Shown: positions 1 through 11,396 of the stretch, one piece after another
Layout of the letters: each line of letters opens with the position of its first letter
How positions within the stretch are numbered: the stretch's first letter is position 1
DNA from: Clostridia bacterium
GTDB lineage: Bacteria > Bacillota > Clostridia > Christensenellales > CAG-1252
Assembly (NCBI GenBank): GCA_017463565.1
Contig: JAFTOZ010000033.1
Coordinates: forward strand, 1-40,707
DNA length: 40,707 bases
Direction of reading: 5' to 3'
Notes under the pieces: model-generated
The model's input: only the letters and a program-made list of their open reading frames with translations
The model's database searches: none
What the model was told of the DNA's origin: nothing
Made by a program: the position numbers and the translations under genes

Positions 1-4
1 CGAT

Positions 5-131
5 AGTGAAGTTCACTTTGTGAGTGAAGTTTCGCCTGACGGCGAAGTGATGGGCAAACTTAACTTCACTTGTGCGTAGCACAAACTTCACTGCGTAGCA
101 ACTTCACTTTTGCGATAGCAAAAACTTCACT
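5..131. repeat. Array of a 9-bp repeat alternating with small hairpins
   Basis: AGTGAAGTT occurs at 5-13 and 23-31, and its reverse complement AACTTCACT at 62-70, 84-92, 100-108 and 123-131. Between copies lie different perfect mini-palindromes: CACtttGTG (14-22), TTCGCCtgacGGCGAA (31-46), TGTGCgtaGCACA (71-83), GCgtaGC (93-99) and TTTTGCgataGCAAAA (108-123). The whole block is therefore itself inverted, with forward copies on the left and reverse copies on the right. I see no open frame that makes sense here. It has the architecture of a MITE-like or REP-like extragenic element, but I cannot assign it to a named family. The window starts inside it, so it may extend further left. Confidence 0.85.
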
Positions 132-187
132 AACAGAAAAAAGAGATAACGTTTCGGCTACGAACCGATTTGTTATCTCTTTCTGTT
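132..187 (-). terminator. Long hairpin after the end-array, possible terminator downstream of recD2
   Basis: Arms at 132-150 and 172-187 pair over about 16 bases (AGAGATAAC / GTTATCTCT core). The loop holds a smaller CGG...CCG stem. On the minus strand the 3' arm contains a run of six T, as in an intrinsic terminator. It lies about 150 bases past the recD2 stop and directly abuts the repeat array, so it may instead be the last hairpin of that element. Confidence 0.45.
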
Positions 188-333
188 GTTATAAGGGTTT
201 GGGCTTAGCCCAGTTGCGGTTGACGATGCGGTGCTTGCACTTTTGTCAAAGTGTCAATTCTCCGCTAAGAACATCACCCTTTCCCCATAGATTATTTCCT
301 TTGCGCGGGTTTTATTTCTCCTATGAAAGAGGG
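188..333. other. Intergenic stretch without a recognisable gene
   Basis: Together with the array and hairpin this completes the 333 bases left of recD2. It holds two small palindromes, TGGGCTTAGCCCA near 200-213 and CACTTTtgtcAAAGTG at 238-253, and nothing I can identify as coding or as an RNA gene. Confidence 0.5.
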
Positions 334-2544
334 TCAGTCTGCCTTTTGCACCTCGTGAATGAAACGAACGAGAGCGGTATAGCGGCGCTCGGTACGCTTG
401 TTTTTTGTCATACGAATGAAGGCTTGTTTTCTGCCCACCAATACCACCATATCCTTGGCACGGGTGACGGCGGTATAGAATAGGTTTTTGTTGAGTACCA
501 TAGGGTTGTATTGGCTGATGACGAGAATCACCACCCTGAATTCGCTACCCTGCGACTTGTGCACGCTGATGGCGTATGCCAGGGAAAGGTCGGACAAGTC
601 CTCGGGGGTGTATTTGGCTACACGCTCGTCTTCGAAGCGTACCCATACCTCCAGGCTGCCACGGTCTATGCGGTCTACGGTGCCGACGTCTCCGTTGAAA
701 ACACCCTCGCCCGTGGACACCTCGCCGTGATGGTCACGCGTCCAGGTGATATCGTAGTTGTTGCGCGTTTGAATGACGCGGTCACCCTCTCTGAGCAGGG
801 TAAGACCCACCATCATCTCCCGTTTGAGGGGATTGGGGGGATTGAGTGCCTCTTGCAGACGGCGGTTGAGCTCGTTCACGCCTACGTCTCCCTTTTTGAG
901 GGGGGCTAAGACTTGGATATCGGCAGGGGTAACGGGTAGATAGGTGGCAATCCGCTTGGTACAGAATTGCACCACATCTTCCATCATACGCGCCTCGTCC
1001 TCCTGGTAGTCGAAGAAGAAGTCCTTACTGCCAGAGGCAGGCTCGGGCAGGATACCCTTGTTGATTTGGTGGGCGTTGGTGATGATATAGCTACCCTCTG
1101 CTTGGCGGTAGATATGATCCAACTCCACAACGGGCATAATGCCGGAGGTGATGATATCCGCCAGCACGCAACCTGCGCCGACCGAGGGAAGCTGATCTTG
1201 GTCTCCTACCAAAATAAGGCGGGAACCACGTTGCATGGCTCGCAAAAGCGCACCAAAGATCATTTCGTCTGCCATGGAGATTTCGTCTACGATGAGCACG
1301 TCGCAGGGCAGAGGATTTTGGTCGTTGTAACCAAAGCGGCCGCCCGTGTGGGGATTCATCTCCAACAGACGGTGTATGGTTTTGGCAACACGCTCGGTAG
1401 CCTCGCTCATACGCTTGGCCGCACGGCCCGTGGGGGCGGTGAGCATATAGGAAGTGCCGGCACGCTCCAAAAGGTGAATGATACACTTGATGATCGTGGT
1501 TTTGCCTGTGCCCGGTCCGCCTGTGATCACCACACCGCCGTTGTTCATAGCGGCGGCTACCGCCTGGCGTTGTTTGCTGTGGAGGGTGATACCGTAGAGT
1601 TTTTCGAAAAAGGCGATTTCGCTCTCGTAGTCAAAGGCAAAACTGGGCGCTTCTAACATCAGTTTGACAAGACGGCGCGCGATGGTTTGCTCACGCTGGA
1701 AGTGCTTGTCCAACATAATACCCGGACCGTCCTCGTCATTCAGGCGCACAACCTCGCCCATAATCTCCATTCCCTCGACCACGTCGATGACTGCCTGGGC
1801 GGAAGTATCGTCAAACTCCAACAGACGCAGGGTCATAGCGATCAGTTGGCCGTAGGGGAGATAGGTGTGGCCAAGACGGTTGGCACCGTCGTCGAGGGTG
1901 TGGCGCACACACGCACGGATACGGTTGGGATCGTCCTTGGCAAGACCCATAGCAAGTGCAATGGTGTCGGCGGTACGGAAACCGATACCGTCGATATCCT
2001 CTACCAGACGGTAGGGGTTGCTCTTGACGACAGACTCGGTGAGATCTTCGTAGAACTTCCAGATCTTGATGGAAAGGTTGAGGGAAACGTGATATTGCCC
2101 CAAAAAGAGAATGGCGTGTTGCATACGGCGCAAAGAGCCGTAGCGTTCGCCAATGTCGAGCGCCTTTTTGCGCGAGATGCCACGCACCTCGGCAAGCCGT
2201 TCGGGGTACATTTCCAACACGTCGAAGGTGTCGGCGCCAAACTTGCGCACGATACTGTCGGCGGTGACGGCGCCTACGCCGGGGAAAAGACCGCTGGAGA
2301 GATAGCGTTTCATATTTTCCTCGCTCTTGGGAGGAGAGACGATGACCTGTTCGACGACGAATTGGTCACCGTAGCGCGTGTTCTTTTTGTACTCGCCAAT
2401 CAATGAAACGTCTTCCCCCTCGGTGATGGGGGGAAAAATGCCCACGGCCGTGATGATGAGGCCATGGACATCTACCGCAGCAACGGTGTACCCGTTCTCG
2501 GCATTACGAAATATTAAGCCCTCTATGGTGCCCTTTATTTCCAA
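334..2544 (-). CDS. recD2: RecD2-type ATP-dependent 5'-3' DNA helicase
   Basis: Superfamily 1B helicase of the RecD2/RecD-like family, which acts in DNA repair without RecBC. The 736-residue product has an N-terminal OB-like segment, a helix-hairpin-helix region (residues about 75-200), a Walker A loop GGPGTGKTT near 338-347, a DEISM Walker B motif and a C-terminal UvrD-like motif ([14 protein letters not shown]). I chose a TTG start at 2544. It is preceded by AAAGGAG at good spacing, and the protein then begins LEIKGTIEG, as RecD2 proteins do. An ATG upstream at 2601 would add 19 unrelated residues and lacks such a site. The TTG lies inside the last codons of metK (10-base overlap), so translation is probably coupled. 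It is the last gene of the rpoB-rpoC-metK-recD2 run. Confidence 0.93.
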   Translation of the reverse strand: MEIKGTIEGLIFRNAENGYTVAAVDVHGLIITAVGIFPPITEGEDVSLIGEYKKNTRYGDQFVVEQVIVSPPKSEENMKRYLSSGLFPGVGAVTADSIVRKFGADTFDVLEMYPERLAEVRGISRKKALDIGERYGSLRRMQHAILFLGQYHVSLNLSIKIWKFYEDLTESVVKSNPYRLVEDIDGIGFRTADTIALAMGLAKDDPNRIRACVRHTLDDGANRLGHTYLPYGQLIAMTLRLLEFDDTSAQAVIDVVEGMEIMGEVVRLNDEDGPGIMLDKHFQREQTIARRLVKLMLEAPSFAFDYESEIAFFEKLYGITLHSKQRQAVAAAMNNGGVVITGGPGTGKTTIIKCIIHLLERAGTSYMLTAPTGRAAKRMSEATERVAKTIHRLLEMNPHTGGRFGYNDQNPLPCDVLIVDEISMADEMIFGALLRAMQRGSRLILVGDQDQLPSVGAGCVLADIITSGIMPVVELDHIYRQAEGSYIITNAHQINKGILPEPASGSKDFFFDYQEDEARMMEDVVQFCTKRIATYLPVTPADIQVLAPLKKGDVGVNELNRRLQEALNPPNPLKREMMVGLTLLREGDRVIQTRNNYDITWTRDHHGEVSTGEGVFNGDVGTVDRIDRGSLEVWVRFEDERVAKYTPEDLSDLSLAYAISVHKSQGSEFRVVILVISQYNPMVLNKNLFYTAVTRAKDMVVLVGRKQAFIRMTKNKRTERRYTALVRFIHEVQKAD

Positions 2545-3722
2545 GCTTCTAACTCCTTTTTGATGGCGTCTACCCGATCGGTGCGCTCCCACGGCAAACA
2601 ACTCTTGCCAAAGTGGCCGTAGTTGGTGGTGGCGCTATAGATGGGATTGGTAAGACCCAATTGGTCGATGATGGCGGCAGGACGCAGATCGAAAACCTTT
2701 TTGATGATTTGCTCGATGACGTAGTCCTTTTTGATGCCTGTGCCAAAGGTATTGACACGCAAACTGACGGGATGCGCACGGCCAATGGCGTAGCTGACCT
2801 CCAGTTGGCAACGCTCGGCAAGCCCTGCTGCGACTACGTTTTTGCAGACGTAGCGTGCGTAGTAGGCCGCAGAACGGTCTACCTTGCTGGGGTCCTTGCC
2901 CGAAAATGCACCGCCACCGTGGGGGCAGTAGCCACCGTAGGTATCTACGATGATTTTGCGGCCGGTCAAGCCGCTGTCGCCGTTGGGACCGCCGATGACG
3001 AATCGACCCGTGGGGTTGACGTAGACAACGGTAGCCTCGTCCTGCATAAGAGAGGCTGGAATAGCCTCACAGATGACGTGCTCGATGATATCCTTGCGGA
3101 TTTGCTCTTGGGTGACGCTTTCGTCGTGTTGGGTGCTGACGACGATGGTATGCACGCGCACAGGCGTATAGCCGTCGTATTCCACCGTGACTTGGCTCTT
3201 GCCGTCGGGACGCAGATAGGGCAGTAGGCCGCTCTTGCGTACCTCGGTGAGGCGGCGGGTCAGACGGTGCGCCAGCGTGATGGGCAACGGCATCAGCTCC
3301 TCGGTTTCGTTGCAGGCATATCCGTACATCATGCCTTGGTCGCCGGCGCCTTGTCGGTCGTAGTCGCTGTCGCTGGTGAGGGATTCACCTGCGCGGTCTA
3401 CACCCATGGCTATGTCTGCCGATTGCTCGTGCAGGCGGTTGATGAAGGTAAGGGTATGGCCGTTGAAGCCCAATCCCTCGCGGTCGTAGCCTATGGCGCA
3501 AACGGTGTCGCGCACGATCTTTTCGACGTCAATGCTGTTGCCTTCTGCGCGCGTTTCGCCGAGCACCATCACCATATCGGTGGTAGCACAGGTTTCACAA
3601 GCGCAATGGGCATGCCGATCTTGGGTCAGCAGGGCATCCAATACGGCGTCCGAAATGGTATCGCACACCTTGTCGGGATGACCCTCGGTCACACTCTCGC
3701 TAGTTATTAATCTGTAGTTCAT
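2535..3722 (-). CDS. metK: S-adenosylmethionine synthetase
   Basis: Forms S-adenosylmethionine from ATP and methionine in the cytoplasm, feeding the many methyltransferases of the cell (in this window RsmG and TrmL). The 395-residue length is normal for MetK. The N-terminus runs into [12 protein letters not shown], the ATP-binding [12 protein letters not shown] lies near residue 125, and the phosphate-binding [19 protein letters not shown] near 270. CAGGAG stands just before the ATG. It follows rpoC after a 61-base gap containing a perfect 12-bp palindrome. Because there is no clear promoter in that gap, read-through from rpoC is the simplest source of transcript. Confidence 0.97.
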   Translation of the reverse strand: MNYRLITSESVTEGHPDKVCDTISDAVLDALLTQDRHAHCACETCATTDMVMVLGETRAEGNSIDVEKIVRDTVCAIGYDREGLGFNGHTLTFINRLHEQSADIAMGVDRAGESLTSDSDYDRQGAGDQGMMYGYACNETEELMPLPITLAHRLTRRLTEVRKSGLLPYLRPDGKSQVTVEYDGYTPVRVHTIVVSTQHDESVTQEQIRKDIIEHVICEAIPASLMQDEATVVYVNPTGRFVIGGPNGDSGLTGRKIIVDTYGGYCPHGGGAFSGKDPSKVDRSAAYYARYVCKNVVAAGLAERCQLEVSYAIGRAHPVSLRVNTFGTGIKKDYVIEQIIKKVFDLRPAAIIDQLGLTNPIYSATTNYGHFGKSCLPWERTDRVDAIKKELEAWK

Positions 3723-3740
3723 AGTTTCTCCTGTTGAGGA

Positions 3741-3768
3741 ACCGCCCGTACTGCCCAGTACGGGCGGT
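3741..3768 (-). other. Perfect 12-bp stem-loop between rpoC and metK
   Basis: ACCGCCCGTACT (3741-3752) and AGTACGGGCGGT (3757-3768) pair perfectly around a four-base loop. On the minus strand it is followed by TTCCTCAAC rather than a T-run, so it is not a standard intrinsic terminator. It ends only about 18 bases before the metK ATG, close to its ribosome site. It may be an mRNA-processing or stability hairpin, or a partial attenuator. Confidence 0.7.
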
Positions 3769-3783
3769 CAATCGTTTGTTGAA

Positions 3784-6700
3784 TTATTCTTCGTCGTCGA
3801 TGTCGGGGATTTCGATTTCTGCCTCTTGGATATTGCTGACAGGCATAGCGGTGATGTTGCTATACTGCTTCAAACCGGTACCGGCAGGAATGAGCTTACC
3901 CAGAATGACGTTCTCTTTCAGACCAAGCAGGGGGTCAACCTTGCCCTTGATAGCGGCATCGGTCAAAACGCGCGTGGTCTCTTGGAAGCTGGCTGCTGCA
4001 AGGAAGCTGTCGCTTGCCAGAGAAGCCTTGGTGATACCGAGCAGGCAACGCTTTGCGATAGCGGGCTCGCCACCGGCCTCTACGGTCTGCATATTGATCT
4101 CTTCGAAGCGAGCAATGTCTACCAGCTCGCCGGGCAACAGACGGGTGTCACCGGGCTTTTCGATGCGAACCTTGCGCAACATTTGACGAATGATGATCTC
4201 GATATGCTTGTCGTTGATGGCAACACCGGAAGATTGGTATGCCTTCTTGACTTCCCAAGTGAGGTAGTCTTGCACGCCCTTTGCAGACTTGGTACGCAAC
4301 AGATCTTGCAGATTGATGGAACCTGCGGTCAACTGGGTACCAGGCTCTACGATTTGGCCGTCCTCTACCAAAATCTTGGCGTTGTAGGCAGGATTGTAGG
4401 TCTTGGAATCGCCACCGCCAATAGGCTCGACGGTGATGACGGTGCGCTTGTCCTTTTCGGTGCGGGTAACCTTACCTGCGATATCCGAAATGATGGCTTG
4501 CGCCTTGGGATTGCGGCACTCGAACAGCTCTTCGACACGGGGCAAACCTGCGGTGATATCGTCTGCACCTGCAACACCACCCGTGTGGAAGGTACGCATG
4601 GTCAACTGAGTACCGGGCTCGCCGATGGATTGCGCTGCGATGGTACCAACTGCCTCACCGATTTTGACCAACTTGCCGTTGCTCATATCGGCGCCGTAGC
4701 ACTTGGCGCAGATGCCGTATGCACGCTTACAAGCAAGCACGGAACGGATACGCACCTTCTTGATGCCTGCGTCCTCGATCGCTTTGGCTTGGGCGACGGA
4801 AATCATGGTGTCGGCCTCGACCAGCACTTCGCCGGTGGTGGGGTCTACGATGTCTGCCACCGAGTAGCGGCCTACCAGACGTTCTCTGAGATGCTCGATG
4901 ACTTGGTCACGGCTACCGTAGATGGTTTCCACCTCGGTACCCTTGCGATCGCCACAGTCTTCTTCACGAATGATGATGGGTTGCGCAACGTCTACCAGAC
5001 GGCGGGTGAGGTAACCGGATTCTGCGGTCTTCAGTGCGGTATCTGCCAAACCTTTACGGCCACCGTGCGAGGAAATGAAGTATTCCAGAGCGGAAAGGCC
5101 TTCGCGGAAGTTGCTCTTTACGGGCAGCTCGATAACCTTACCGGTAGGATCTTTCATCAGACCACGCATACCGGACAGCTGACGGATCTGATCCATACTG
5201 CCACGGGCACCGGAGTGTTGCATCATCTTGATGGGGTTGAAGGTATCCAGACAATCCTTCAGGGCGGAAGACACACGGTCGGTGACGTCGTTCCACACTT
5301 CCACCACCTTGCGCTCACGCTCTTCGTTGGTGATGAATCCACGGTCGTAGAGACGTTGGATCTTGGCAACCTCGCGGTCTGCATCGGCGATGATTTGTTG
5401 CTTCTCGGCGGGTATGTGCATATCGAATACGCAGGTGGTCAGACCACTCAACGTGGAATACTTGTAGCCCAACGCCTTGATGCGATCCAATACGGCGGCA
5501 GTCTCGGTGTTGCCCTTGGCCTTGTAGCACTTGTCTACCAACTCTTTGAGCTTGCCCTTGGTCATCAGGCAGGAAACTTCCAGATCCAACTGTTGATCGA
5601 CGGTGTCACGGGGAACAAAGCCGATATCCTGGGGAATAGCCTCGTTGAAGATGAGGCGGCCAACGGTGGTTTGGATAAACTTGCCGTGAACCTTGCCGTC
5701 AATCTCCTTGCTGACCCACACGCGAATGGGGTTCTGCAAACCGATGTTCTTGGTTTGATATGCCATCTTGGCCTCGGCAACCGACATAAAGCTGCGGTTG
5801 GTGCGGCGCTTGTAGTCCAGATCGCTCTCGTCCTCGCCTTGGGGGTCGAAGGGACGCTCGATGGTGAGGTAGTAGCTACCCAAAATCATATCCTGCGTGG
5901 GGCTGACGATGGGTTGACCGTCCGACAGTTTGAGAATGTTGTTGGTGGACAACATAAGGAAACGTGCCTCGGCTTGTGCCTCGATGGAGAGGGGTACGTG
6001 TACTGCCATTTGGTCACCGTCGAAGTCGGCGTTGAATGCGGTACAAGCAAGGGGGTGCAACTTGAGCGCACGACCCTCGACCAACACGGGCTCGAAGGCT
6101 TGGATACCCAAGCGGTGCAGGGTAGGAGCACGGTTCAACAGAACGGGATGGTCCTTGATGACGTCGTCCAATACGTCCCACACCTCGGCACGGGCGCGCT
6201 CCACGTAACGCTTGGCGTTGCGGATATTGTTGCAGATATTGCGCTCTACCAACTCCTTCATAATGAAGGGCTTGAACAGCTCCAGCGCCATCTCCTTGGG
6301 CAGACCGCATTGGTACATTTTGAGTTCGGGACCGACAACGATAACCGAACGGCCACTGTAGTCTACACGCTTACCCAACAGGTTTTGGCGGAAACGGCCT
6401 TGCTTACCGCGCAACATAGCGGTCAAACTCTTGAGCTCACGCGATTTGCCGCTGGTGGACTTGGCACGCTTGGTGTTGTCGATGAGGTTGTCTACTGCAA
6501 CCTGCAACATACGCTTTTCGTTGCGAATCATAGCGTCTACACCGCCCGATTGCAAGAAGTTCTTCAGACGGTTGTTACGTCCGATTACGTAGCGGTAGAG
6601 GTCGTTGAGATCGCTGGTAGCGTAGCGGCCACCCTCGAGAGGAATCATGGGACGCAACTCGGGAGGAAGCACGGGCAGAGCCTCGAGAATCATCCACTCG

Positions 6701-7395
6701 GGCTTGTTGCCGGTCTCGCGGAAGGCTTCCAAAATCTCCAGGCGCTTTGCCATCTTCATACGCTTGGGCGCTTGGCTGTTTTCCTTGACGGAGTTCTGGT
6801 CCTTGGCGATAGCAGCACGCAGAGTAGCGATTTCGCCCTCGATATCCACTTCCATCAGGAATTGCTTGATGCTCTCGGCGCCCATACCAACCGTGAAGTT
6901 CTCACGGCCGTATTGCTCGCAAGCCTCGCGGAATTCGGCCTCGTTCAGCACTTGCTTTTTGTACAAGCCGGTGGTGCCGGGATCCATCACTACGTAGCTG
7001 GCGTAGTAGATGACGTGCTCAACCTCTTTGGGAGGCATATCCAAAATGGTGGCGATGCGGGAGGGGGTACCCTTCAGATACCACAGGTGTGCCACGGGAG
7101 CGGCAAGCTCGATGTGACCCATACGCTCACGGCGAACGCGGGATTGCTCTACCTTGACGCCGCACTTGTCGCAAACGACACCCTTGTGACGGATACGCTT
7201 ATATTTGCCGCAGGCACACTCCCAATCCTTGGTAGGTCCAAAAATCTTTTGGCAGAACAAACCGTCGGGCTCGGGCTTTTGGGTGCGGTAGTTGATGGTT
7301 TCGGGCTTTTTGACCTCGCCGTGCGACCATTCACGAATCTTTTCGGGCGATGCAAGCCCAATCTTTATAGAATCAAAATTGTTTACTTCAAACAT
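3784..7395 (-). CDS. rpoC: DNA-directed RNA polymerase subunit beta'
   Basis: Largest subunit of core RNA polymerase. The 1203-residue length fits the Bacillota form without the large proteobacterial insert. Visible motifs are the N-terminal zinc ribbon ([19 protein letters not shown], residues about 60-80), the catalytic Mg-binding [12 protein letters not shown] near 453-463, and the second zinc site with [11 protein letters not shown] near 890. The bridge-helix/trigger-loop region follows ([19 protein letters not shown]). GGAGG precedes the ATG. It lies 13 bases after rpoB and is surely co-transcribed with it. A long open frame on the opposite strand mirrors this gene and is a codon-bias shadow. 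Confidence 0.99.
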   Translation of the reverse strand: MFEVNNFDSIKIGLASPEKIREWSHGEVKKPETINYRTQKPEPDGLFCQKIFGPTKDWECACGKYKRIRHKGVVCDKCGVKVEQSRVRRERMGHIELAAPVAHLWYLKGTPSRIATILDMPPKEVEHVIYYASYVVMDPGTTGLYKKQVLNEAEFREACEQYGRENFTVGMGAESIKQFLMEVDIEGEIATLRAAIAKDQNSVKENSQAPKRMKMAKRLEILEAFRETGNKPEWMILEALPVLPPELRPMIPLEGGRYATSDLNDLYRYVIGRNNRLKNFLQSGGVDAMIRNEKRMLQVAVDNLIDNTKRAKSTSGKSRELKSLTAMLRGKQGRFRQNLLGKRVDYSGRSVIVVGPELKMYQCGLPKEMALELFKPFIMKELVERNICNNIRNAKRYVERARAEVWDVLDDVIKDHPVLLNRAPTLHRLGIQAFEPVLVEGRALKLHPLACTAFNADFDGDQMAVHVPLSIEAQAEARFLMLSTNNILKLSDGQPIVSPTQDMILGSYYLTIERPFDPQGEDESDLDYKRRTNRSFMSVAEAKMAYQTKNIGLQNPIRVWVSKEIDGKVHGKFIQTTVGRLIFNEAIPQDIGFVPRDTVDQQLDLEVSCLMTKGKLKELVDKCYKAKGNTETAAVLDRIKALGYKYSTLSGLTTCVFDMHIPAEKQQIIADADREVAKIQRLYDRGFITNEERERKVVEVWNDVTDRVSSALKDCLDTFNPIKMMQHSGARGSMDQIRQLSGMRGLMKDPTGKVIELPVKSNFREGLSALEYFISSHGGRKGLADTALKTAESGYLTRRLVDVAQPIIIREEDCGDRKGTEVETIYGSRDQVIEHLRERLVGRYSVADIVDPTTGEVLVEADTMISVAQAKAIEDAGIKKVRIRSVLACKRAYGICAKCYGADMSNGKLVKIGEAVGTIAAQSIGEPGTQLTMRTFHTGGVAGADDITAGLPRVEELFECRNPKAQAIISDIAGKVTRTEKDKRTVITVEPIGGGDSKTYNPAYNAKILVEDGQIVEPGTQLTAGSINLQDLLRTKSAKGVQDYLTWEVKKAYQSSGVAINDKHIEIIIRQMLRKVRIEKPGDTRLLPGELVDIARFEEINMQTVEAGGEPAIAKRCLLGITKASLASDSFLAAASFQETTRVLTDAAIKGKVDPLLGLKENVILGKLIPAGTGLKQYSNITAMPVSNIQEAEIEIPDIDDEE

Positions 7396-7408
7396 ATTGC
7401 TGCCTCCA

Positions 7409-10400
7409 TTAAATCAAACCGTCGTCGTCATTTGCACCGAACAAAGCCTCGAAGGGATCGGGCTCGAAGCCAGGCAAACCGCCCACGTCGTCGTCCTCTA
7501 CGAGGTCACCGCCAAACAGGTCGGTGAAGTCTACGTCGCTCATTTCCTTGGGCTCGTTGGACTCGTATGCCTCGTCGATGATGGTGTCGGGGATTTCCAT
7601 TGCGTTTTCACCCATGGGCTTGATGTCCAGACCCAAGGAGCGCATTTCGCGTACCAACACGCGGAAGCTCTCGGGGATACCGGGCTCGGAAATGTTTTGA
7701 CCCTTGGTGATGGATGCGTAGGCTCTTTCACGGCCGGATACGTCGTCCGACTTGACGGTCAGCATCTCTTGCAGTACGTTGGCTGCGCCGTATGCCTCGA
7801 TAGCCCAAACCTCCATTTCGCCCAGACGTTGGCCACCGAACTTGGCCTTACCGCCCAGAGGTTGTTGGGTAACCAGAGCGTAGCTACCGGTGGAACGGGC
7901 GTGAATCTTGTCGTCTACCAAGTGGATCAGCTTGAGCATATACATATATCCAACCGTGACGCGATTCTCGAAGGGCTCGCCGGTACGACCGTCAAACAGT
8001 TGCATCTTGCCGTCCTCGGGCAGACCGTTCTCGATGAGCAGATCACGAATTTCCTTCTCGGAAGCACCGTCGAATACGGGGGTGGTGATATGCCAACCTG
8101 CGGTCTTACAAACCAGACCCAAGTGAACTTCCAATACCTGACCGATATTCATACGGCTGGGAACGCCCAGGGGGTTCAGCACGATTTGCAGACTGGTACC
8201 GTTGGCCATGAAAGGCATATCGGCCTTGGGCAATACGCGGGATACGACACCCTTGTTGCCGTGGCGGCCTGCCATCTTGTCGCCTACGCCAAGCTTACGC
8301 TTTTGGGCGATGAAGACACGCACCAACTTGGTGGAACCGCTGTTGAGGTCGGCCTTGTTTTCCTTGGTGAACACTTGTACGTCCACAACCACACCGTGCT
8401 CGCCGTGGGGAACGGTCAGGGACACGTCACGCACGTCACGGCTCTTCTCGGCGAAGATGGAACGGAGCAAACGCTCTTCGGGAGTGGGATCGGCCTCGCC
8501 CTTGGGGGCTACCTTACCAACCAGGATATCTCCTGCGCGAACCTCGGCACCAACACGAACGATACCGTCTTCGTCCAAATCCTTCAGCATATCCTCGCTA
8601 CGGTTGGGAATGTCGCGGGTGATCTCTTCGTTACCCAACTTGGTGTTGCGGGCCTCGGTATCGTAGATACTGATGTGTACCGAAGTGAACACGTCGTCAC
8701 GAACCAATTCGTCCGAAATGAGGATAGCGTCCTCGTAGTTGTAACCTTCCCACGTCATGAAGCCGATGAGAATGTTGCGACCCAAAGCCAACTCGCCGTG
8801 GTCGGTAGCAGGACCGTCTGCCAGAACCTCGCCCACCTTGACACGTTGACCCACCGATACGATGGGGCGTTGGTTGATGCAGGTCTCGTGGTTACTGCGC
8901 TCGAACTTCTGCAGCTCGTAGACCTTGGTGACGTCGTCGTTTTCGACGGTGATGGCGTTGGCGGATACGTGGGTGACCATACCCTCGATATCAGACAGCA
9001 CCACAACGCCAGAGTCGGTAGCAACCTTGTACTCGATACCGGTACCAACCATGGGTGCCTCGGGAGTGATCAAGGGCACAGCTTGACGCTGCATGTTGGA
9101 ACCCATCAGCGCACGGTTGGCGTCGTCGTTCTCGAGGAAGGGGATCAAGCTGGCTGCAACCGAGACGAGCTGCTTGGGAGATACGTCCAAATAGTCCACC
9201 ATAGCACGGGGCACTTTGCGGATATCTTCACGAATACGGCAGGCAACCTCTTCGTTGAGAAGACGTCCGTCCTCACCGATAGGCTCGGTGGATTGGGCGA
9301 TGATATATTGATCCTCGGTGTCGGCGGTCATATACTCGATTTCGTCGGTGACGACGCCGGTTGCCTTGTCGATGCGACGGTAGGGGGTCTCGATGAAACC
9401 GTACTCGTTGACGCGGGCATAGGTAGCCAGAGAGTTAACCAGACCGATGTTTTGACCTTCGGGAGTCTCGATGGGGCACAGACGGCCGTAGTGCGAGTGG
9501 TTAACGTCGCGCACTTCCATGCCGGCACGCTCACGGTTCAAGCCGCCGGGGCCAAGGGCCGACAAACGGCGCTTGTGGGTCAGCTCGGCGATGGGGTTCT
9601 GTTGGTCCATAAACTGAGACAGTTGGGCGGTGTTGAAGAACTCCTTGACCTTGCTGGTGACGGGCTTGGTGTTGATGAACTTCTTGATCTCGGCGTCGTC
9701 TGCCGTGGTGGTGTTCATCTTTTCGACGATTTGACGCTCCATGTTTTGGAAGCCCTTGCGCATCTCGAGTTGCAACAGCTCGCCCACCGCACGGATACGA
9801 CGGTTGGACAGATGGTCAATGTTGTCGAAGGTGCCTACGCCGTGGCGCAGACCCAAGTTGTAGTTGACGATGGAGATGATATCGTCCATACGGATTTGCT
9901 TGCAGACCAGGCGGGGCAGATTGGCTTTGACTGCCTCGATCTTTTCCTCGTCGGTGGTAAGATCCTTCCAGATCTCCATCAGGGTGGGGTAGTGGACTTG
10001 CTCCAATACACCGATGGAAGCGGGATCTACGTCGATGAAGGCGTTGAGATCCACGGAGTTGTTACCAATGATTTTGACCTTGCTGCCGTCGGCACCGACA
10101 ACGTAGGCCACATTGATGCCCAGGTTTTGGATAGCACAGGCGGCGCGATAGTCCACAGAGGTACCCTTCGCAGCAAGCACTTCGCCGGTGGACTCGTCCA
10201 CGATATCCTCGGCCAGCTCACGCTCGGCAATACGTGCAGCCAAACCCAGTTTCTTGTTGTATTTGTTGCGGCCTACACGGCTCAGATCGTAACGCTTCTT
10301 GTCGTAGAAGATGGCAGGAATGTTGGCGTTGACACCCTCGGGGGTGATGACTTCGCCGTTACGAATGTTCTTGTAGAGCTCGGTCTTGGCGCTGAACAGG

Positions 10401-11113
10401 TCGCGATCGCTCTCCTTGTCACGCTCCATGGTCTTCAGAAGAACTTCGTCCTCACCAAAGACGCTGATGATATCGGCATCCTCTACCAAACCCAACGCAC
10501 GCAGCAACAGGGTGGTGGTGATCTTCTTCTTGCGGTCTACGTGCACCCACAGAATGTTGGTGCTGTCCATTTCGAACTCCATCCAGGCACCGTTCTTGGG
10601 AATGACGGTGCAGTTGTAGCTTTGGTCGCCGTTCTTGTCGGTGGCAGTCTCGCAGTACACGCCGGGAGAACGTACCAATTGGCTGACGACAACACGCTCG
10701 GCACCGTTGATGATGAAGCTACCGGTGTCGGTCATGAGGGGAATGTCACCCAAGAAAATCTCGTCCTCTTTGATGAGGTCGCCCTTTTCGCGAAGGATCA
10801 AACGTACCTTCACCTTGAGGGGGGCGCAGTAGGTGGTGACAAACTTGCACTTGCAGTCCTTAGCGCTGATCTTGGGTTCCTCGAAATAGTAGTCGCCGAA
10901 CTCCAAAACAAAACGCTCTTGGCCGCCTGCCGTTGCCTTTTGCACAATGGGAGAGAACTCGTCCAAAATTTCACGGATGCCTTCTTCCATGAACTTGCGG
11001 AACGAACTCTTTTGCAGTTCCATGAGATAGGGTAACTCCATGACCTGCCGTGTCTTGGAGAAACTCAATCGCTCGGTATTGCCATAACTGACCTTGGTTA
11101 ATTTGTGAGCCAT
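7409..11113 (-). CDS. rpoB: DNA-directed RNA polymerase subunit beta
   Basis: Second-largest RNA polymerase subunit, 1234 residues. The rifampicin-binding region near residues 490-520 reads [20 protein letters not shown] then LSALGPGG. The Asp, His and Ser positions where resistance mutations usually arise carry the sensitive residues, so I infer a rifampicin-sensitive enzyme. The active-site lysines lie in [12 protein letters not shown]. The C-terminus has an acidic tail of about 40 residues (many Asp/Glu, ending DDDGLI) beyond the conserved core, as in many Clostridia. GAGGAG stands before the ATG. It heads the rpoB-rpoC-metK-recD2 unit with its own promoter, because rplL is not directly upstream. 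Confidence 0.99.
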   Translation of the reverse strand: MAHKLTKVSYGNTERLSFSKTRQVMELPYLMELQKSSFRKFMEEGIREILDEFSPIVQKATAGGQERFVLEFGDYYFEEPKISAKDCKCKFVTTYCAPLKVKVRLILREKGDLIKEDEIFLGDIPLMTDTGSFIINGAERVVVSQLVRSPGVYCETATDKNGDQSYNCTVIPKNGAWMEFEMDSTNILWVHVDRKKKITTTLLLRALGLVEDADIISVFGEDEVLLKTMERDKESDRDLFSAKTELYKNIRNGEVITPEGVNANIPAIFYDKKRYDLSRVGRNKYNKKLGLAARIAERELAEDIVDESTGEVLAAKGTSVDYRAACAIQNLGINVAYVVGADGSKVKIIGNNSVDLNAFIDVDPASIGVLEQVHYPTLMEIWKDLTTDEEKIEAVKANLPRLVCKQIRMDDIISIVNYNLGLRHGVGTFDNIDHLSNRRIRAVGELLQLEMRKGFQNMERQIVEKMNTTTADDAEIKKFINTKPVTSKVKEFFNTAQLSQFMDQQNPIAELTHKRRLSALGPGGLNRERAGMEVRDVNHSHYGRLCPIETPEGQNIGLVNSLATYARVNEYGFIETPYRRIDKATGVVTDEIEYMTADTEDQYIIAQSTEPIGEDGRLLNEEVACRIREDIRKVPRAMVDYLDVSPKQLVSVAASLIPFLENDDANRALMGSNMQRQAVPLITPEAPMVGTGIEYKVATDSGVVVLSDIEGMVTHVSANAITVENDDVTKVYELQKFERSNHETCINQRPIVSVGQRVKVGEVLADGPATDHGELALGRNILIGFMTWEGYNYEDAILISDELVRDDVFTSVHISIYDTEARNTKLGNEEITRDIPNRSEDMLKDLDEDGIVRVGAEVRAGDILVGKVAPKGEADPTPEERLLRSIFAEKSRDVRDVSLTVPHGEHGVVVDVQVFTKENKADLNSGSTKLVRVFIAQKRKLGVGDKMAGRHGNKGVVSRVLPKADMPFMANGTSLQIVLNPLGVPSRMNIGQVLEVHLGLVCKTAGWHITTPVFDGASEKEIRDLLIENGLPEDGKMQLFDGRTGEPFENRVTVGYMYMLKLIHLVDDKIHARSTGSYALVTQQPLGGKAKFGGQRLGEMEVWAIEAYGAANVLQEMLTVKSDDVSGRERAYASITKGQNISEPGIPESFRVLVREMRSLGLDIKPMGENAMEIPDTIIDEAYESNEPKEMSDVDFTDLFGGDLVEDDDVGGLPGFEPDPFEALFGANDDDGLI

Positions 11114-11169
11114 GTTTCACACTCCTCGTAAAAAATTCCTGATTTAGTGCTTTCCTACGCATATACGCT

Positions 11170-11193
11170 TATACGCGCACACATACGCGCATA
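11170..11193. repeat. 24-bp perfect alternating purine-pyrimidine tract in the rpoB leader
   Basis: Every base from 11170 to 11193 alternates pyrimidine-purine (TATACGCGCACACATACGCG then CATA). A further 13 alternating bases at 11156-11168 precede it after one break. Such tracts are prone to left-handed Z-DNA under negative supercoiling, which is established physical knowledge. It lies between the putative rpoB promoter and the rpoB ATG, so it would be in the transcribed leader. Confidence 0.85.
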
Positions 11194-11200
11194 GAAAGGC

Positions 11201-11237
11201 AATATACACTATAATTGATAGTAGTCAAATAAGTCAA
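11201..11237 (-). promoter_or_regulatory. Probable rpoB promoter (two overlapping sigma-A candidates)
   Basis: On the minus strand TTGACT (11232-11237) is followed after 18 bases by TATAGT (11208-11213). A second pair is TTGACT (11223-11228) with TATATT (11201-11206), 16 bases apart. The surrounding sequence is AT-rich, unlike the genes. Either pair gives a leader of about 80-95 bases before rpoB. The rest of 11238-11396 is AT-rich and carries no other clear signal. Confidence 0.6.
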
Positions 11238-11396
11238 ACACTTCTGTACGAAATGTTTAATATTAAATTTTGACTAACTTATATTAATTTTTCAATAATT
11301 TTTTATTTTCAGGCGAAATTGGATAAAAATGGGTGCTTGGGAGCGGAATTGGGGGCGTGTGGCATAAAATGAGGAGATTGGGGCAAGACTCATTTT

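Noticed and set aside
1-131. CRISPR array at the window ends
   Set aside because: Repeats are only 7-9 bases, spacers are 7-16 bases and self-complementary, and there is no leader or cas gene. The structure is that of hairpin-bearing extragenic repeats.
9580-9660. Natural rifampicin resistance in RpoB
   Set aside because: The Asp, His and Ser of the main resistance positions are the sensitive residues; the few differences in the cluster are common in Bacillota.
3826-11035. Very long open frames on the plus strand opposite rpoC and rpoB (each over 1200 codons)
   Set aside because: They mirror the codon pattern of the real genes, lack start-site signals, and their products are low-complexity Gly/Leu/Val-rich sequence. 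They are shadows of strongly biased codon use.
11350-11396. A longer yyaC with an upstream start using GGAG at 11373
   Set aside because: An in-frame stop at 11370 and the absence of a start codon between it and 11397 rule it out; the start stays at 11397 despite the poor site.
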